From Thoreauomyces humboldtii (lineage: Eukaryota; Chytridiomycota; Chytridiomycetes; Spizellomycetales; Powellomycetaceae), in assembly GCA_027596035.1 (NCBI GenBank), contig JADGJA010000071.1, positions 1 through 50,229 of the forward strand: a stretch of 50,229 bases of DNA, in the 5' to 3' direction. Made by a program: the position numbers and the translations under genes. This document shows, piece after piece, positions 1 to 9,680 of this stretch. Each line of letters begins with the position of its first letter. Positions within the stretch are counted from its first letter, which is position 1. The notes beneath the pieces were generated by a model that ran no database searches, was not told where the DNA came from, and saw nothing but the letters and a program-made list of their open reading frames with translations.

Positions 1-78
1 ATTTTTTTTTCATAAAACTAATAACCCCCACCCCCAAAAGTACCCGGGTTTGGCCCCCCCCCCCCCCCGACTCCGCAG
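1..78. other. Low-complexity window edge
   Basis: The first 78 bases hold a T-run, short C and A runs, and a 17-base run of C ending near position 68. The stretch ends in CAG and is followed by good coding sequence, so it is probably the tail of an intron of the first gene. Long homopolymers at an edge can also mark poor base calls, so little weight should be put on it. Confidence 0.4.
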
Positions 79-1336
79 ATACAAGGGAAAAATACGAAAC
101 CGCTATCTGTCTCGCAAAAACCTCACGCTACTGCTACGAGACATCTGGACCGCGAAAGCTCTGCACGATGCAGCGGAAACCGCCAAGTCCAAGCGAGGGG
201 CAGCATTCGTTCGTTCGACAGTAAGACGGGAGTGCATCTACGCAAAGGACTAATCTCCGACTGAAGCTCGCTTTTATCTCGCCACCCTAAGCTGGCCGAT
301 TTTTTATATGCGTATCTCAAGAAACGCTTTGGGACACAAGAGGTTGTAGCCGAGTTTGGCTACAACATCCACGAAGCTTCAAAGAAGTACCAATTCCAAA
401 GTGTGGAATGCCTTTTGTTCTATCAGATCCTTACAGGTAAGCTCTGCAATAAGGGTAGTTACATCGTTCTGTCCTGGTCTCACCTACTCTGGGAACAGAC
501 TCACTGGACGAAGCCGTGTATCATCACCAGTCGCAGCGTCTGGAGCGCCTGAAGGACGTTTTCTATCGTCTGGATGTCGGGCTCCACGAAGGGAAAGGAC
601 GCGGGATCGTACCAAAAGAAGACGCCATGCAAGCTCTCAGAACCCATTGGCCAGGAAAGAGCGATACGCAGATGATGCAGCTGAGTCATGTGAGTTTCAG
701 ACCACGTCCCCTATCCGAATTGTTCGATCTAACTGCATGCAACACACCCTTCTCACAGGCTTTGGATGCGGATCAACCGGGAAAGAGTTTAACCTATCGA
801 TGGCTGTTTCAAAGCGATGTCGAGTGCATGTTTTTGGTGCGTAGGATTTCGGTATGTCCAACGGAAGGGGCCGTTCCTGATATACTCGATTATCAGGATA
901 TTGTCCGAGAGCAGGAAATGGAATTGCGAGAAAAATACCTCACGGGTCTAACAGTAAGATATCCAAGTCTGATGCTGTCTTCCCTTTCCGATTCTCATTT
1001 CTGTACCCATTTAGGACCTCTTCTGCTCGTCCCTTCGTCATGATCCCACCACCGCTGCCAAGTCGAAGTCAGCGCTTCATCCGACAGCCCCTGCGACGTT
1101 CCGGCTAATGACTCTCGACTACACACGAGGTATCACTCGCTTTGATGCAACGAAGAGCAAAGCGGAAGTAGAGGCCCTTGTTGCCAAAGGCTTCGGGACC
1201 ACAGTAGTCAAACCGAGGGCAGCTGTGGAAGTTGCGGTGTTTCTGAAGGTGAGTGATTAGCGGTAAAACCAAGGCCTCGATCTAACATTAAGAGCTGACT
1301 GGTCCTTTTCAGAACATAGCAAAGGGCGTCATCTGA
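79..1336 (+). CDS. Incomplete gene, possible flagellar/axonemal protein (5' end missing)
   Basis: Six exons can be joined with matching phases: 79-220, 292-436, 499-689, 759-953, 1015-1248 and 1313-1336, ending in TGA. The 5' part lies outside the window. The product is charged and helical. An early stretch is K/R/E-rich (NLTLLLRDIW, then LADFLYAYLKKRFG and VVAEFGYNIHEASKKYQ). A region that could be a degenerate EF-hand pair follows (VFYRLD...GIVPKEDAMQAL, then ALDADQPGKSLTYRW). The pattern of helix, 'Y-L-x-x-R-F/Y-G' and a conserved 'F-x-x-I-L' segment resembles C-terminal regions of coiled-coil cilia-associated proteins, but I cannot name the family. The fourth intron (690-758) is a multiple of three and stays open if retained. 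It converges with the inhibitor-like gene on the other strand. Confidence 0.6.
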
Positions 1337-1630
1337 CCCACGGAGTGATGGGTGGAAGGACATCACGCAAGGATCGATACGTTTTCCAAACGTCTGTCAC
1401 AATTATATAATCTGCAAGCGTGTAGACAGCATGGCGTCTGAATAGGGGAGACCCCAAATAGAGAGGACGCTTTGGCAGTGACATGCAGCAGAAACGGTCA
1501 AGTATCCGAAAATGGCGCCTGACGGGGACACTTTACGGGCGGGGACGCAAAGAACGTCGATGAGGGAAGCTGATTTTTTTATGGTATTCTCTATTCTGGG
1601 TATGGGTGTTCTAAGCAATGTATTTCCCAC

Positions 1631-2228
1631 TCAGTGGAGGTTGATAGCATCAGCGGAATCGTTGAAATCACCAACGTTGGAGCTGCGCTCGTGAGCGCCG
1701 AGGGTGAAGTGTCGGTCAGGCATGAGGGTCCGAAAACTTATGTATGAGTAATCGAATGACTCCATGTTGGAGTTCGTTCTACACTTTCAAAAGTGCTCAC
1801 CTGTCATCGATCAACTCCATCGAGCCGCCGCGGTTGTTGAACGCAGATGTGACCTTGTTGTGGAAGCCCGGAAGATCCTGACGCCCAGTATCGTGGAAAC
1901 GCAACATGCGACCGCTGAAATTCTGGTCTTCCCAGACGCAGCCCCAACCAGCAGGGCATGCGCTAGCCGCGCGCTTGGCCAGGTGGACGTCGGTTGGAGA
2001 ATTGACGGCCTTACGAGCTGCTTCGAAAGCTTGGTCCTCGGCGATGGTGTCGAAGCAGTGAGTCTCGGTGCGGCTGTAGACTGTGCAGACTTTGGCATTT
2101 CCCCATCCCTGGTACAGGTCCCTCTGCCCGCCGTTATGGTTTGCAATGTGAGATTGGATGGGGGTAGCCATGGCGCCAGACAGGAGAATCATGGCAGCCG
2201 AGATGCTGTAGACGCTGCCGAAAAACAT
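1631..2228 (-). CDS. Secreted peptidase-inhibitor I36 / beta-gamma-crystallin-like protein
   Basis: Two exons, 2228-1801 and 1736-1631, join in phase across a 64-nt intron to give about 177 residues. The N-terminus is a signal peptide (MFFGSVYS then a hydrophobic run ending near residue 22). The C-terminal half matches the I36 (SMPI-like) crystallin-fold pattern: CPAGWGCVWEDQNFSGRML, then FHNKVTSAFNN, and, after the splice, HFTLGAHE and VGDFNDSADAINL. Joining the second exon restores the second half of the domain, which supports the intron. The start at 2228 is preferred over an upstream in-frame ATG at 2291 because a TATA box at 2306-2312 would put the transcript start too close to the latter. 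Family members inhibit metallopeptidases or act as structural crystallin folds and are common in actinobacteria; activity here is inferred only. It lies downstream of Old Yellow Enzyme on the same strand. Confidence 0.75.
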
Positions 2229-2305
2229 GTTGATGCTTGGGACTTGGGAAAGGCTTGGGAACACTGGATGATGGACCAGAGGCGGATGCATCTCCCGGGC
2301 AGCCG

Positions 2306-2312
2306 CTTTATA
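2306..2312 (-). promoter_or_regulatory. TATA box of the I36-like gene
   Basis: TATAAAG on the minus strand lies 78 nt upstream of the ATG at 2228 and just upstream of the alternative ATG at 2291, favouring the downstream start. Found by motif and position only. Confidence 0.5.
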
Positions 2313-2769
2313 CTCCTTGACCTGCAGTCCGGCAACTACATTGTACAGTAGCTGTGGTGATACTGGCTTCAGCCTGGCTTCAGCCTCACCTGCTCACGCT
2401 CTGTTCCACCATAGTACAAAACTCTGGCTAAAAACCTAAAGTGCGCGTGTGCCCGCACCTGCTTCCCGCCCGAAAGCTTTTCTCGCAAAATCGCAAGGTT
2501 ACTGTTCCACAGTGTCTTTGAGGTACGGACAAGACCGCAACAAAGCAAGCTTTCAAGCATGAGGGACTGATCAAGGAGACAAGAGAGCTGTAAAAGTGTA
2601 AGACTTGGCAGGCTGCGTCCATGCTCTTGGGATCCGCACCGCGTGGCTGGGTCCACCCACCATGTCGCCCACGGCAAGTGTCCGGGTCAACAGACGCATG
2701 TGATGAAGCTGGAATGTATGATACTGTACGGTACTGTATTAGAAAAAAGCGCTAAGGGGAGACAATTAC
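2313..2769. other. Intergenic, between the I36-like gene and Old Yellow Enzyme
   Basis: This is the upstream region of the I36-like gene and the 3' flank of Old Yellow Enzyme. It contains a perfect tandem 11-nt repeat (CTGGCTTCAGC at 2363-2373 and 2374-2384). Short open frames here show no recognisable protein. Confidence 0.5.
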
Positions 2770-4007
2770 TCAGTTTGAAGGCGCGTCTGCCTTGTTGCTG
2801 ACGGCCGCTATCTGCTCCGTTGCGCCTTCCTCGTTGAAGAAAGGATAATCGGTGTAACCGAGATGGGGGTTGTTGTCCTTGACAATGTACAGCTCCTTGA
2901 ATTGGAGGTTTTTGTTCACGGGGGCGCCCCGGATGAACCGCTCGGCGAGGTCGGGGTTCGAGATGTAGTCCCGTCCCACCACGATGGCATCCGCCCAACC
3001 CTTCTCGATCCATTCCTCGGCCTCCTTCGCGCCAAAGTTGCCGTTACAAAAGAATTTTGTCTTGCTGACGAGCTTCCTGAGATCCTGCACGTTGATGCCA
3101 GTGTCCGGCCCGCGAGTGACCGAGACGTACCCGACGCCTCTGCTCTCGAGTTCCTTGACGAGGTAGGCGTAGATGGGCAGGACGCTGGCGCCTCCGACCA
3201 TGTCGTTCTTGTCGAAGCCAGGGCTGATTTTGATGCCGACTCGGTCAGCCCCGAAGACGGAGACGACGGCGTCCACGGCCTCAAGGGCAAAGCGGGTACG
3301 GTTCTCGATGGATCCACCGTAGTGATCCGTGCGTTGGTTGGCGACGGGATCGAGGAACTGTGCGATGAGGTATCCGTTGGCGCCGTGCAGTTCGACACCG
3401 TCGAAACCGGCCTCCTTTGCGTTCTCGGCCGCCCTCTTCCAGACGGCTGCGTAGACGGATGGGTCCTCGATGGCTTCGGGTTGAACGTAGCCCGTGTCGT
3501 GAGCGAGCTGGCGAAATTTGTGGCCGGATGCGGTGTCGGTCGCAGCTTTGATTGCGGAAGGGCCGACATTGGGAAGGTTTGCCTGAAGCAGCGGATGACA
3601 AAGACGGCCGAGGTGCCAAAGCTGGGCGAAGATGAGTCCTCCGGCTTCGTGAACCTTTGAGACCGTTGCCTTCCAGCCTCGAACGGTACGGGAGTCATAG
3701 ATGCCAGGTGCATCTATCCATTCCGTGCCTTTTTTGAAATGTTTTAGCTGATAGTCCAATCCTTGTCACAGTCTGACATAGGCGTTTCACCTTGAGGCTC
3801 GATGAGCGTGCCTTCGGTAATGATCAATCCGGCACCGCTTCTCTGGCTGTAATATTCTGCATTGACACTGTTGGAGACGACGCCCCTGTTGCGTGTCAGA
3901 GGAGACATTATAAGGCGATTCTTGAGCGTGGAAGGTCCAAGTGCGAGGGCAGAAGCCAAGTGCTTGTGAACGACTGGCTTTGACAGGAGGCTGGCGTGTA
4001 CGGTCAT
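2770..4007 (-). CDS. Old Yellow Enzyme family NADH:flavin oxidoreductase (ene-reductase)
   Basis: Two exons, 4007-3791 and 3728-2770, joined in phase across a 62-nt intron, encode about 391 residues, the usual size. The FMN TIM-barrel signatures are present: PLTRNRG near the N-terminus, GTLIEPQG|TEW across the splice, the substrate-binding H-x-x-N in ELHGANGYLIAQF, and DHYGGSIENRTRF. The family reduces activated C=C bonds of enals, enones and related compounds using NAD(P)H. The natural substrate cannot be read from sequence. The start at 4007 is the first ATG; the frame extends upstream only to a TTG. The acceptor was placed after a run of A so that QG-TEW is contiguous as in homologues. No targeting signal is obvious, so it is probably cytosolic. 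A good TATA box lies upstream at 4136-4143. Confidence 0.93.
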
Positions 4008-4135
4008 GTCTGTTGTGCTGGCAAGGTGATTGGTGAGTCGGCGGGTTGATGATTTTGTGCAGCTGCTACTTGACAATATTGAGTATGGGTAGATGTGCTG
4101 TATCTAGGATGAGAGAGAAAGGGGTTGCCGTTGGC

Positions 4136-4143
4136 CTTTTATA
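4136..4143 (-). promoter_or_regulatory. TATA box of Old Yellow Enzyme
   Basis: TATAAAAG on the minus strand lies about 130 nt upstream of the ATG at 4007. It is a perfect match to the eukaryotic TATA consensus in the expected orientation. Confidence 0.6.
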
Positions 4144-4598
4144 TGCTGGCGAGATGTGGATGCCGAGGATGCCAAATCGCTGGCAGCTTTCACTGACAGG
4201 TACAGTACCCCTCCGATGCTCCGGGAAGCGGAACTCCGCAGATCTCGGAGCGTGCAGCTACTATTACTACGACATCGCAGTAAACACTACCAGTGTCAAA
4301 TCGCTCGTCTTTGCAGTGCCACTGGAAATCCGTGAAGCCAATGCGAACGCCTACCTTGTGGTCATCCGGCACTGCCCCAACTACCTGTGCGATCAGGGTT
4401 GTCTCATCCCATCAAGGCTCGAAGATGATGGCGGTGGTGAGGTCTCCCGGCGTTACCGGTCTACTGAACGTGTTGGCGATGAATGATCGTCGGTTTGTCC
4501 CTTGGGACCGGTTCATGTGGCACGACCGACTTTACGAGTCCACCGTGAGCGGAAATTCTCCGATGCCAGCTCTTTGCAAAGCTGACGTACGATGCCTC

Positions 4599-4606
4599 TA
4601 TAAATA
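4599..4606 (+). promoter_or_regulatory. TATA box of CIMIP2 gene
   Basis: TATAAATA lies about 210 nt upstream of the ATG at 4815, which would give a leader of roughly 180 nt. The motif is a full consensus match; function is inferred from position. Confidence 0.5.
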
Positions 4607-4814
4607 TGCCAGAGGGAAGGAGGAACGCTTCAGTAAGCTGAACGACTCAGCTGGGAATACGACCAGGCAGCAGAAGTCGTTGCGAAGGCGGATGGTCCCC
4701 TCTGTCAACAAAAGCATCGATTTGAGTACGGCAAGGAAGGAAGGCATCTTGACTGCATCGAACATAAAGACATAATATACCCGGTATTCTAGACATCGAG
4801 TGTCATCCATCCCA

Positions 4815-6526
4815 ATGGCGGGCCATGCAACCGATACCACCACGGGGGGCACAAACATCATCGCCACGCCGAATTATGCCGGCTTCGTTCCGAACCTCAA
4901 GCATCAGTATGGACAGACGTACGGGAACGCCACCCGTCACATCCTTCGCATGGACCCCACTATCAAGGGTGGGGTGATCCAACAGGAAGTGGCAAGACGC
5001 AAAGCTCAGGGAGGAGGAGGCAGTCATCGTGGACAAGGGGAGAGACCTCTGGTCGTGGGAAAGGAAGCCATCGGACCTCTCGGAGAGGTCGGGGATGCGG
5101 TCGCTTGGCCATTGGGAGGGGCAGGAAAGAGGGCTACTGGTGACGATCGTTTCTCTTTTCCACCTGTCCCAGGATACACCGGTGAGTTGGAAACCGCCCC
5201 ATCGACGGTCCCCGACCTTTCTCGGATTTTGTTCGCTGATGGCTCGTTCCGGCGGGGGCGGGTTCGACAGGCTTCATTCCCCGAGCGCAAGAACACTTTG
5301 GTCACCCGTATGTCGAAACCACTCAGAGCGCATTGACCGACTTTCAAGGCATGCTGGACGCCAAGCGGACTCTTCCACCTCGTGTGCAGGCCATCGTGCT
5401 GGATCGTGACAATGGTCGATCGAGCGGCTCGTTCACGCACACCACGGCATCCACATCGCCGGCTCAGCAAAAGCACCAGCAGCGCAGGAATGGTCCCCAT
5501 GGCGGCGGGTTCGCAGGGGGCAACGCCAGCGGTGCTAGCAACTTTGCTCCCGTTCCACCGGCAGGCAGATCTACCCAGCGGGTCGGCTTCAAGGCTGGGT
5601 CGGGACCGAAGCCTACTTTCACTTACAGTGCTCAGAAGGGAAGCTCGAGCTCCCCGATCGAGGACATGAGTCCATACCATTTGCCTCATGGTCACGCTCA
5701 GAAGACATTTGTGGGTGGATACACTGGTTTCGTGCCGAGGCTGCAGAACCACTTTGGAGAGGTATCGAAAAACGCTACACATCAATTGCTAGTCTTATTG
5801 GAGACACACTCTGACATTGTCGCATAGACATACCCCGACAACGTTCGCAAAGCCCTCGACGAGTTCACCACGCCGTCAGCCGGATCCGTAAACCCATATC
5901 AAGCCGTAGGACGGTCGCCCTCCACCAGCAACCACAACGGTCCCCGAAACGGGGGCGGCAGCACATATTACACCACGGCGACCCAACCGTCGCAAACGGC
6001 ACTTTCCAGCACATCGAACCAGCAAAGCTCGATCCGTCCCATTCCGGGCTTCACAGGTTTCATCCCGGGAGCTCGGACGCACTACGCTCAGACGTTTGGA
6101 AACACGGCGGACGTGGCGTATGCGGTGTACAACGCGGACAAGAACGTTCCAAGAGGGTGAGCGAATGCTGATCGGTCTCGTATCATATCGAGATCAATTG
6201 ACTGATGATGGCGTTTGCGACTGGGAACGTCTTTTTGCAGACAGCAACACAGCGCGAGTCTTGCAATGAACTCGACCGATCATTTGTCTCTCGTCAACAC
6301 TCGCCCTATCCCCGGCTACCGTGGACACAGTACGTTGGGATCCTAGCTGTCTCAAATTTTCTGCCGCGAGACTGGCGACACAGCTAACACAGTCACATTC
6401 CCTTCCTTTGCAGTACCCGGATTCATCTTCCATGGGGATAGGCCCTACGCTCCCGATACGCGAAGCTGTCTAGAGGAGTTCGACCGTGTACAGCATGGAG
6501 CACGACCGGTCATGGGATACAATTGA
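4815..6526 (+). CDS. Ciliary microtubule inner protein 2 (CIMIP2/FAM166, UPF0605) homologue
   Basis: Five exons (4815-5181, 5271-5761, 5828-6156, 6241-6329, 6414-6526) join in phase to encode about 462 residues. The protein carries about five copies of the family motif 'I-P-G-Y-T-G-F-V/I-P ... H-Y/F-G': NYAGFVPNLKHQYG, VPGYTGFIPRAQEHFG, GYTGFVPRLQNHFG, IPGFTGFIPGARTHY and RPIPGYRGHIPGF. Each copy is separated by Gly/Ser/Pro-rich linkers. Three of the introns interrupt or directly follow a motif. In animals and algae these proteins sit inside axonemal doublet microtubules, so the gene implies a motile flagellum; in a fungus that means a zoosporic lineage. A long Gly-rich part of exon 1 (about residues 60-110) is less conserved. 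The ATG at 4815 is chosen over a GTG a few codons upstream. The gene converges with the aminotransferase; a poly(A) signal follows. Confidence 0.85.
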
Positions 6527-6622
6527 AAGACTGACAAAGGGCAGATGACGGATTCTAGGCAAATCAGCTGCATGAAGGATGTGTGTGGTTCACCATTGTG
6601 GTCTAATCGATCAATGAAAATG

Positions 6623-6628
6623 AATAAA
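6623..6628 (+). terminator. Poly(A) signal for CIMIP2 gene
   Basis: AATAAA lies 97 nt after the stop codon, in the 169-nt convergent gap before the aminotransferase stop. Confidence 0.45.
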
Positions 6629-6695
6629 GAGGAGGAGGCTTGAGGTCTATATAGAGTCTGGTGGAGGCTTGTTGGGCTATCTGTTTCGATGTCTC

Positions 6696-8233
6696 TCATG
6701 GCTTTCCTGCGGCCTTCTCCTCGTCACGGGCCTCCCTCACGAGCTCTCCAAGCCGCTTCAGTGCCTCATCCATCTGCTCTGCGGTCGCTAGCGAGTAGGA
6801 TGCGCGCACGTACGGGGTTGTGCGTTCGTTGGGGAAAAATTCCTGCAAAAGGACACACATACATTGGTCCGTCGGACAGAGACCGAAGATGACATTAGAA
6901 CTTACAAATCCAGGGACCAGCAGAACTTTCTTCTCCACAGCCTTCGTCTTGATCAGGTTCGAGGAGTCTTTAATGCCCAGCAACTTGAGCCACACGAACA
7001 TGCCTATGAAAACGAAAGACGGCAACATTCAGTGCTGCAACATGAGATCCGTCATTGCGCCTCGATCGACGTACCAGCATCCGGGACCACCCACTCGGCG
7101 ACGCCGGCCAGCCTCTTCTCTGCCGCCTCAATGAAAGCATCTCGCTTGGCCCTGTAGAAAGCAGCGACGCGGTCCGTGTGCGCGAGAAATCCATCCTTGC
7201 CCCACTGTTCCAACAACGCCAGCGCGACACACTGACTCAATCCCGAAGGATGAAGAAGAGTGGTCTGAGCGTGCAGAGCGATCCGCGAAACGAGCTCCTT
7301 GGGTCCAGTGACCCATCCCAGCCGCATGCCGGCCGAGAAGATCTTCGACAAGGAGTCGAATCGAAGGACTCGTTGGTCTTTGTCGATGGAAAAGTATGTT
7401 TTCGGGCGATGGGTGGTGTCGAACTGCAGGTAGTAGTACGGATCGTCCTCGAGGATCAGGACGTCGTACTTTGTGCAGACGTCGTAGACTTTCTGCTTGC
7501 GCGATGCGGGGGTGCTCGTCCCGGTGGGGTTCCCTCCCACAGGTACCGTGTAGAGAACCTTCGGACGAGGGGATCCAGAAGGCCAATCGCGCAACGTGCG
7601 CTCCAAGACATCAGGATCGAGCCCTTGAGCATCCACGGGCAGCTCCGCGAACTTTGCCCCCAAGGGTTTGAGGAAGGCAAGAGACCCTACGTAGGCGGGA
7701 GCCTCGATAAGAAGCGTATCGCCTTCTTCGAGGAGCATCTCGAACGTCTTCGTGAGCACGTCTTGGGATCCGTTGCCCACGCAGATTTCGTAAGACTCGT
7801 AAGGTGGGGAGTGCATAGTCGACTGAAGGTCCTTAAGCCAGGCCACGAACTCTGGGATTCCGTTCGTTGGACTGTATTGCAAAGCGGCCTGCAGCTTCGC
7901 TGTTGGGATGGTGATGGAACCGCCTCCAGCAGCCTCTTTGAGCGTGAAGGTCAGGTCCTGGAACGGGAAAGTTTCGGTGTTTGGGTTCCCTCCGCCCAGC
8001 GAAATCATGCCTGGTATGGCGAGCATGGGCTGAAGCGCACGGATGGCAGAGGGCTGCCTGGAAGCACTGCGACGTGTGAAAAAGTTCGAATAGTCACCAG
8101 AGGAGCGAGGCGCGGAGTTGGCCATTGTCCTTGCTGGCTGCTGGTTGCTGGTGAACGGGGAGACGCAGTTGCAGGAAAGTCTCGAGCGATGGGATTGAAG
8201 ACTTCTAGATGTGAAGGACGTAACGACTCGCAT
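6696..8233 (-). CDS. PLP-dependent aminotransferase, kynurenine/2-aminoadipate (AADAT/Aro8) type
   Basis: Three exons, 8233-7075, 7003-6906 and 6842-6696, join in phase to give about 467 residues. Fold-type I class-I aminotransferase features are clear: MISLGGGNPNTETFPF at the start of the core, PVGGNPTGTS, the PLP aspartate region ILEDDPYYYLQF, and the Schiff-base lysine in DSLSKIFSAGMRLGW. After the splices the C-terminal domain ends with the substrate-binding arginine region (PYVRASYSLA). The subgroup acts on kynurenine, 2-aminoadipate and aromatic amino acids; exact specificity is inferred. The first 37 residues before the second Met are rich in Arg/Ser and lack acidic residues, consistent with a mitochondrial presequence, so alternative starts at 8233 and 8125 could give two locations. 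The gene is divergent from dihydroorotase with 231 bp between starts. Confidence 0.92.
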
Positions 8234-8464
8234 GCTTGTCCTTTGCTCCTGCTCAACCCCTTTCTATCATATGTGAAAGGATGATGCCTGGACCGAGAAG
8301 GGAACTGCAAAGTGACGAGAGGGGGGAACAGGGGGAGAGAAGCCGACGTTAATATTGGAGAGGCACAGTCACGTCTCTCGTCAAAGAAACGACCGGTAGT
8401 GTACAGTACTACCCGGAACGATGATCAACGCATAGAAACGAACGAACAACGACGACAACGAACA
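8234..8464. promoter_or_regulatory. Short divergent promoter, aminotransferase / dihydroorotase
   Basis: Only 231 bp separate the two start codons, so the regulatory regions must overlap. No TATA box is seen. The 3' end, just before the URA4 ATG, is A/C/G-rich (repeated ACGAAC-like words), suggesting a TATA-less leader. Confidence 0.5.
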
Positions 8465-9622
8465 ATGGCTGCAGCTCCCACCACCCTCAGTTTACCGCAG
8501 GCAGATGACTTTCACGTGCATCTCCGTCAGGGCGCTCTCATGCGTGTCGTGACCCCTTTGCTGATCGGAAGCGGCGTATCAACCGTCTACGTGATGGTAC
8601 GTACATACCAGAGCATGTCTTGGGACTTCGTCCTTGCGTAGTAACGAAAGATCGGATTGAGCTAACATAATGCTATCTTCCGCACGGTCCAGCCGAACTT
8701 GAAGCCTCCAATCTCTACGACCGATCAAGCCCTCGCCTACAAGAAGGAACTGCAACCCCTCGCCCCGTCCGTCACCTTCCTCATGACACTCTACCTCTCC
8801 CCGCAACTCACACCCGCAGAGATCCACAAGGCAGCAAAGGCTGGCATCTCAGGCGTCAAGTCGTATCCTCGAGGCGTCACGACCAACAGTGATGGAGGCA
8901 TCGAGAGTTACACGGAATACTACCCCGTTTTCAAAGCCATGGAGGAGGTCGACATGGTACTCAACCTCCACGGGGAGATCCCATCGGATGCCGAGGAAGG
9001 AGTATGCGTCATGAACGCCGAGGAACGGTTCTTGAAGCATCTGGAGAGCCTCCACCGGGATTTCCCCAACCTTCGGATCGTGCTGGAACATGCGACCACG
9101 AAGGCCGCCGTCGAAATGGTCAAATCACTCGGCCCGACCGTGGGCTGCAGCATCACCGTCCATCACCTCAGTCTCATCGTGGACGATTGGGCGGGATGCT
9201 GTCACAACTTTTGCAAACCCGTCGCAAAGTTCCCGTACGACCGGGCTGCCCTCCGAGACGTCGTCAAGGAAGCTCATCCTAGATTCTTCCTCGGAACCGA
9301 CTCGGCCCCTCATCCGAGACATGCGAAAGAGGCAGGAACCTCCGTGGCGGGCGTCTTCACGACCCCTCTGGTCCTGCCGTACCTGGCTACCATCCTCGAG
9401 TCGTTCGGTGCGCTGGATCAACTCAAGGGTTTCGCTTGCGAGAACGGAAGGGCTTTTTACAAGCCTCCTCAAAAGACCGCCGCCCAGAGTCAGGCGATCT
9501 CGCTCGTGAGGAGCGAGACTGCAGTGCCGGAAGAGTACAGGTTCAAGGACGACTCGGGAGACGAGAGGTCTGTGGTTCCTTTCATGGCGGGCAAGAAGTT
9601 GGCATGGAAGGTGCAGGCCTAG
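8465..9622 (+). CDS. URA4: Dihydroorotase, class II (pyrimidine biosynthesis)
   Basis: Two exons, 8465-8596 and 8693-9622, give about 353 residues, the normal size of fungal URA4 and bacterial PyrC. It converts N-carbamoyl-L-aspartate to dihydroorotate in the cytosol, the third step of UMP synthesis. The zinc-amidohydrolase motifs are in place: the H-x-H pair in DDFHVHLRQG, the substrate-binding MPNLKPP formed exactly at the splice, the carboxylated lysine in GVKSYPRG, then NLHGE, LEHAT, and the catalytic aspartate in GTDSAPH. The intron lies between VYVM and PNL. The gene shares a promoter region with the upstream divergent aminotransferase. A THADA-like open frame begins only about 60 nt after its stop. 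Another pathway gene, URA3, is near the far end of the window. Confidence 0.97.
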
Positions 9623-9680
9623 AAACCTTGGCTGGTTTCCTCTTCGTGTTCTTTGTCTCGGACTAAGTGCACACCTAATG

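Larger units (their letters stand above)
4008..4814. other. Divergent promoter region, Old Yellow Enzyme / CIMIP2
   Basis: About 800 bases separate the two starts. The region has a TATA box for each direction. Short open frames here (for example + strand 4046-4486 and 4293-4775) have no homology that I can see and are treated as non-coding. Confidence 0.6.

Noticed and set aside
1764..2351. 195-codon open frame on the + strand over the I36-like gene
   Set aside because: The opposite strand encodes a signal peptide plus a recognisable domain continued across a phase-matched intron; this frame has neither.
2863..3713. Two 265-codon open frames, one antisense and one in another minus frame, over Old Yellow Enzyme
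   Set aside because: Both are shadows of the enzyme's coding frame with low-complexity translations.
7055..8284. 409-codon open frame on the + strand over the aminotransferase
   Set aside because: It is antisense to a well-conserved coding sequence, has no family resemblance, and is explained by codon bias of the real gene on the minus strand.
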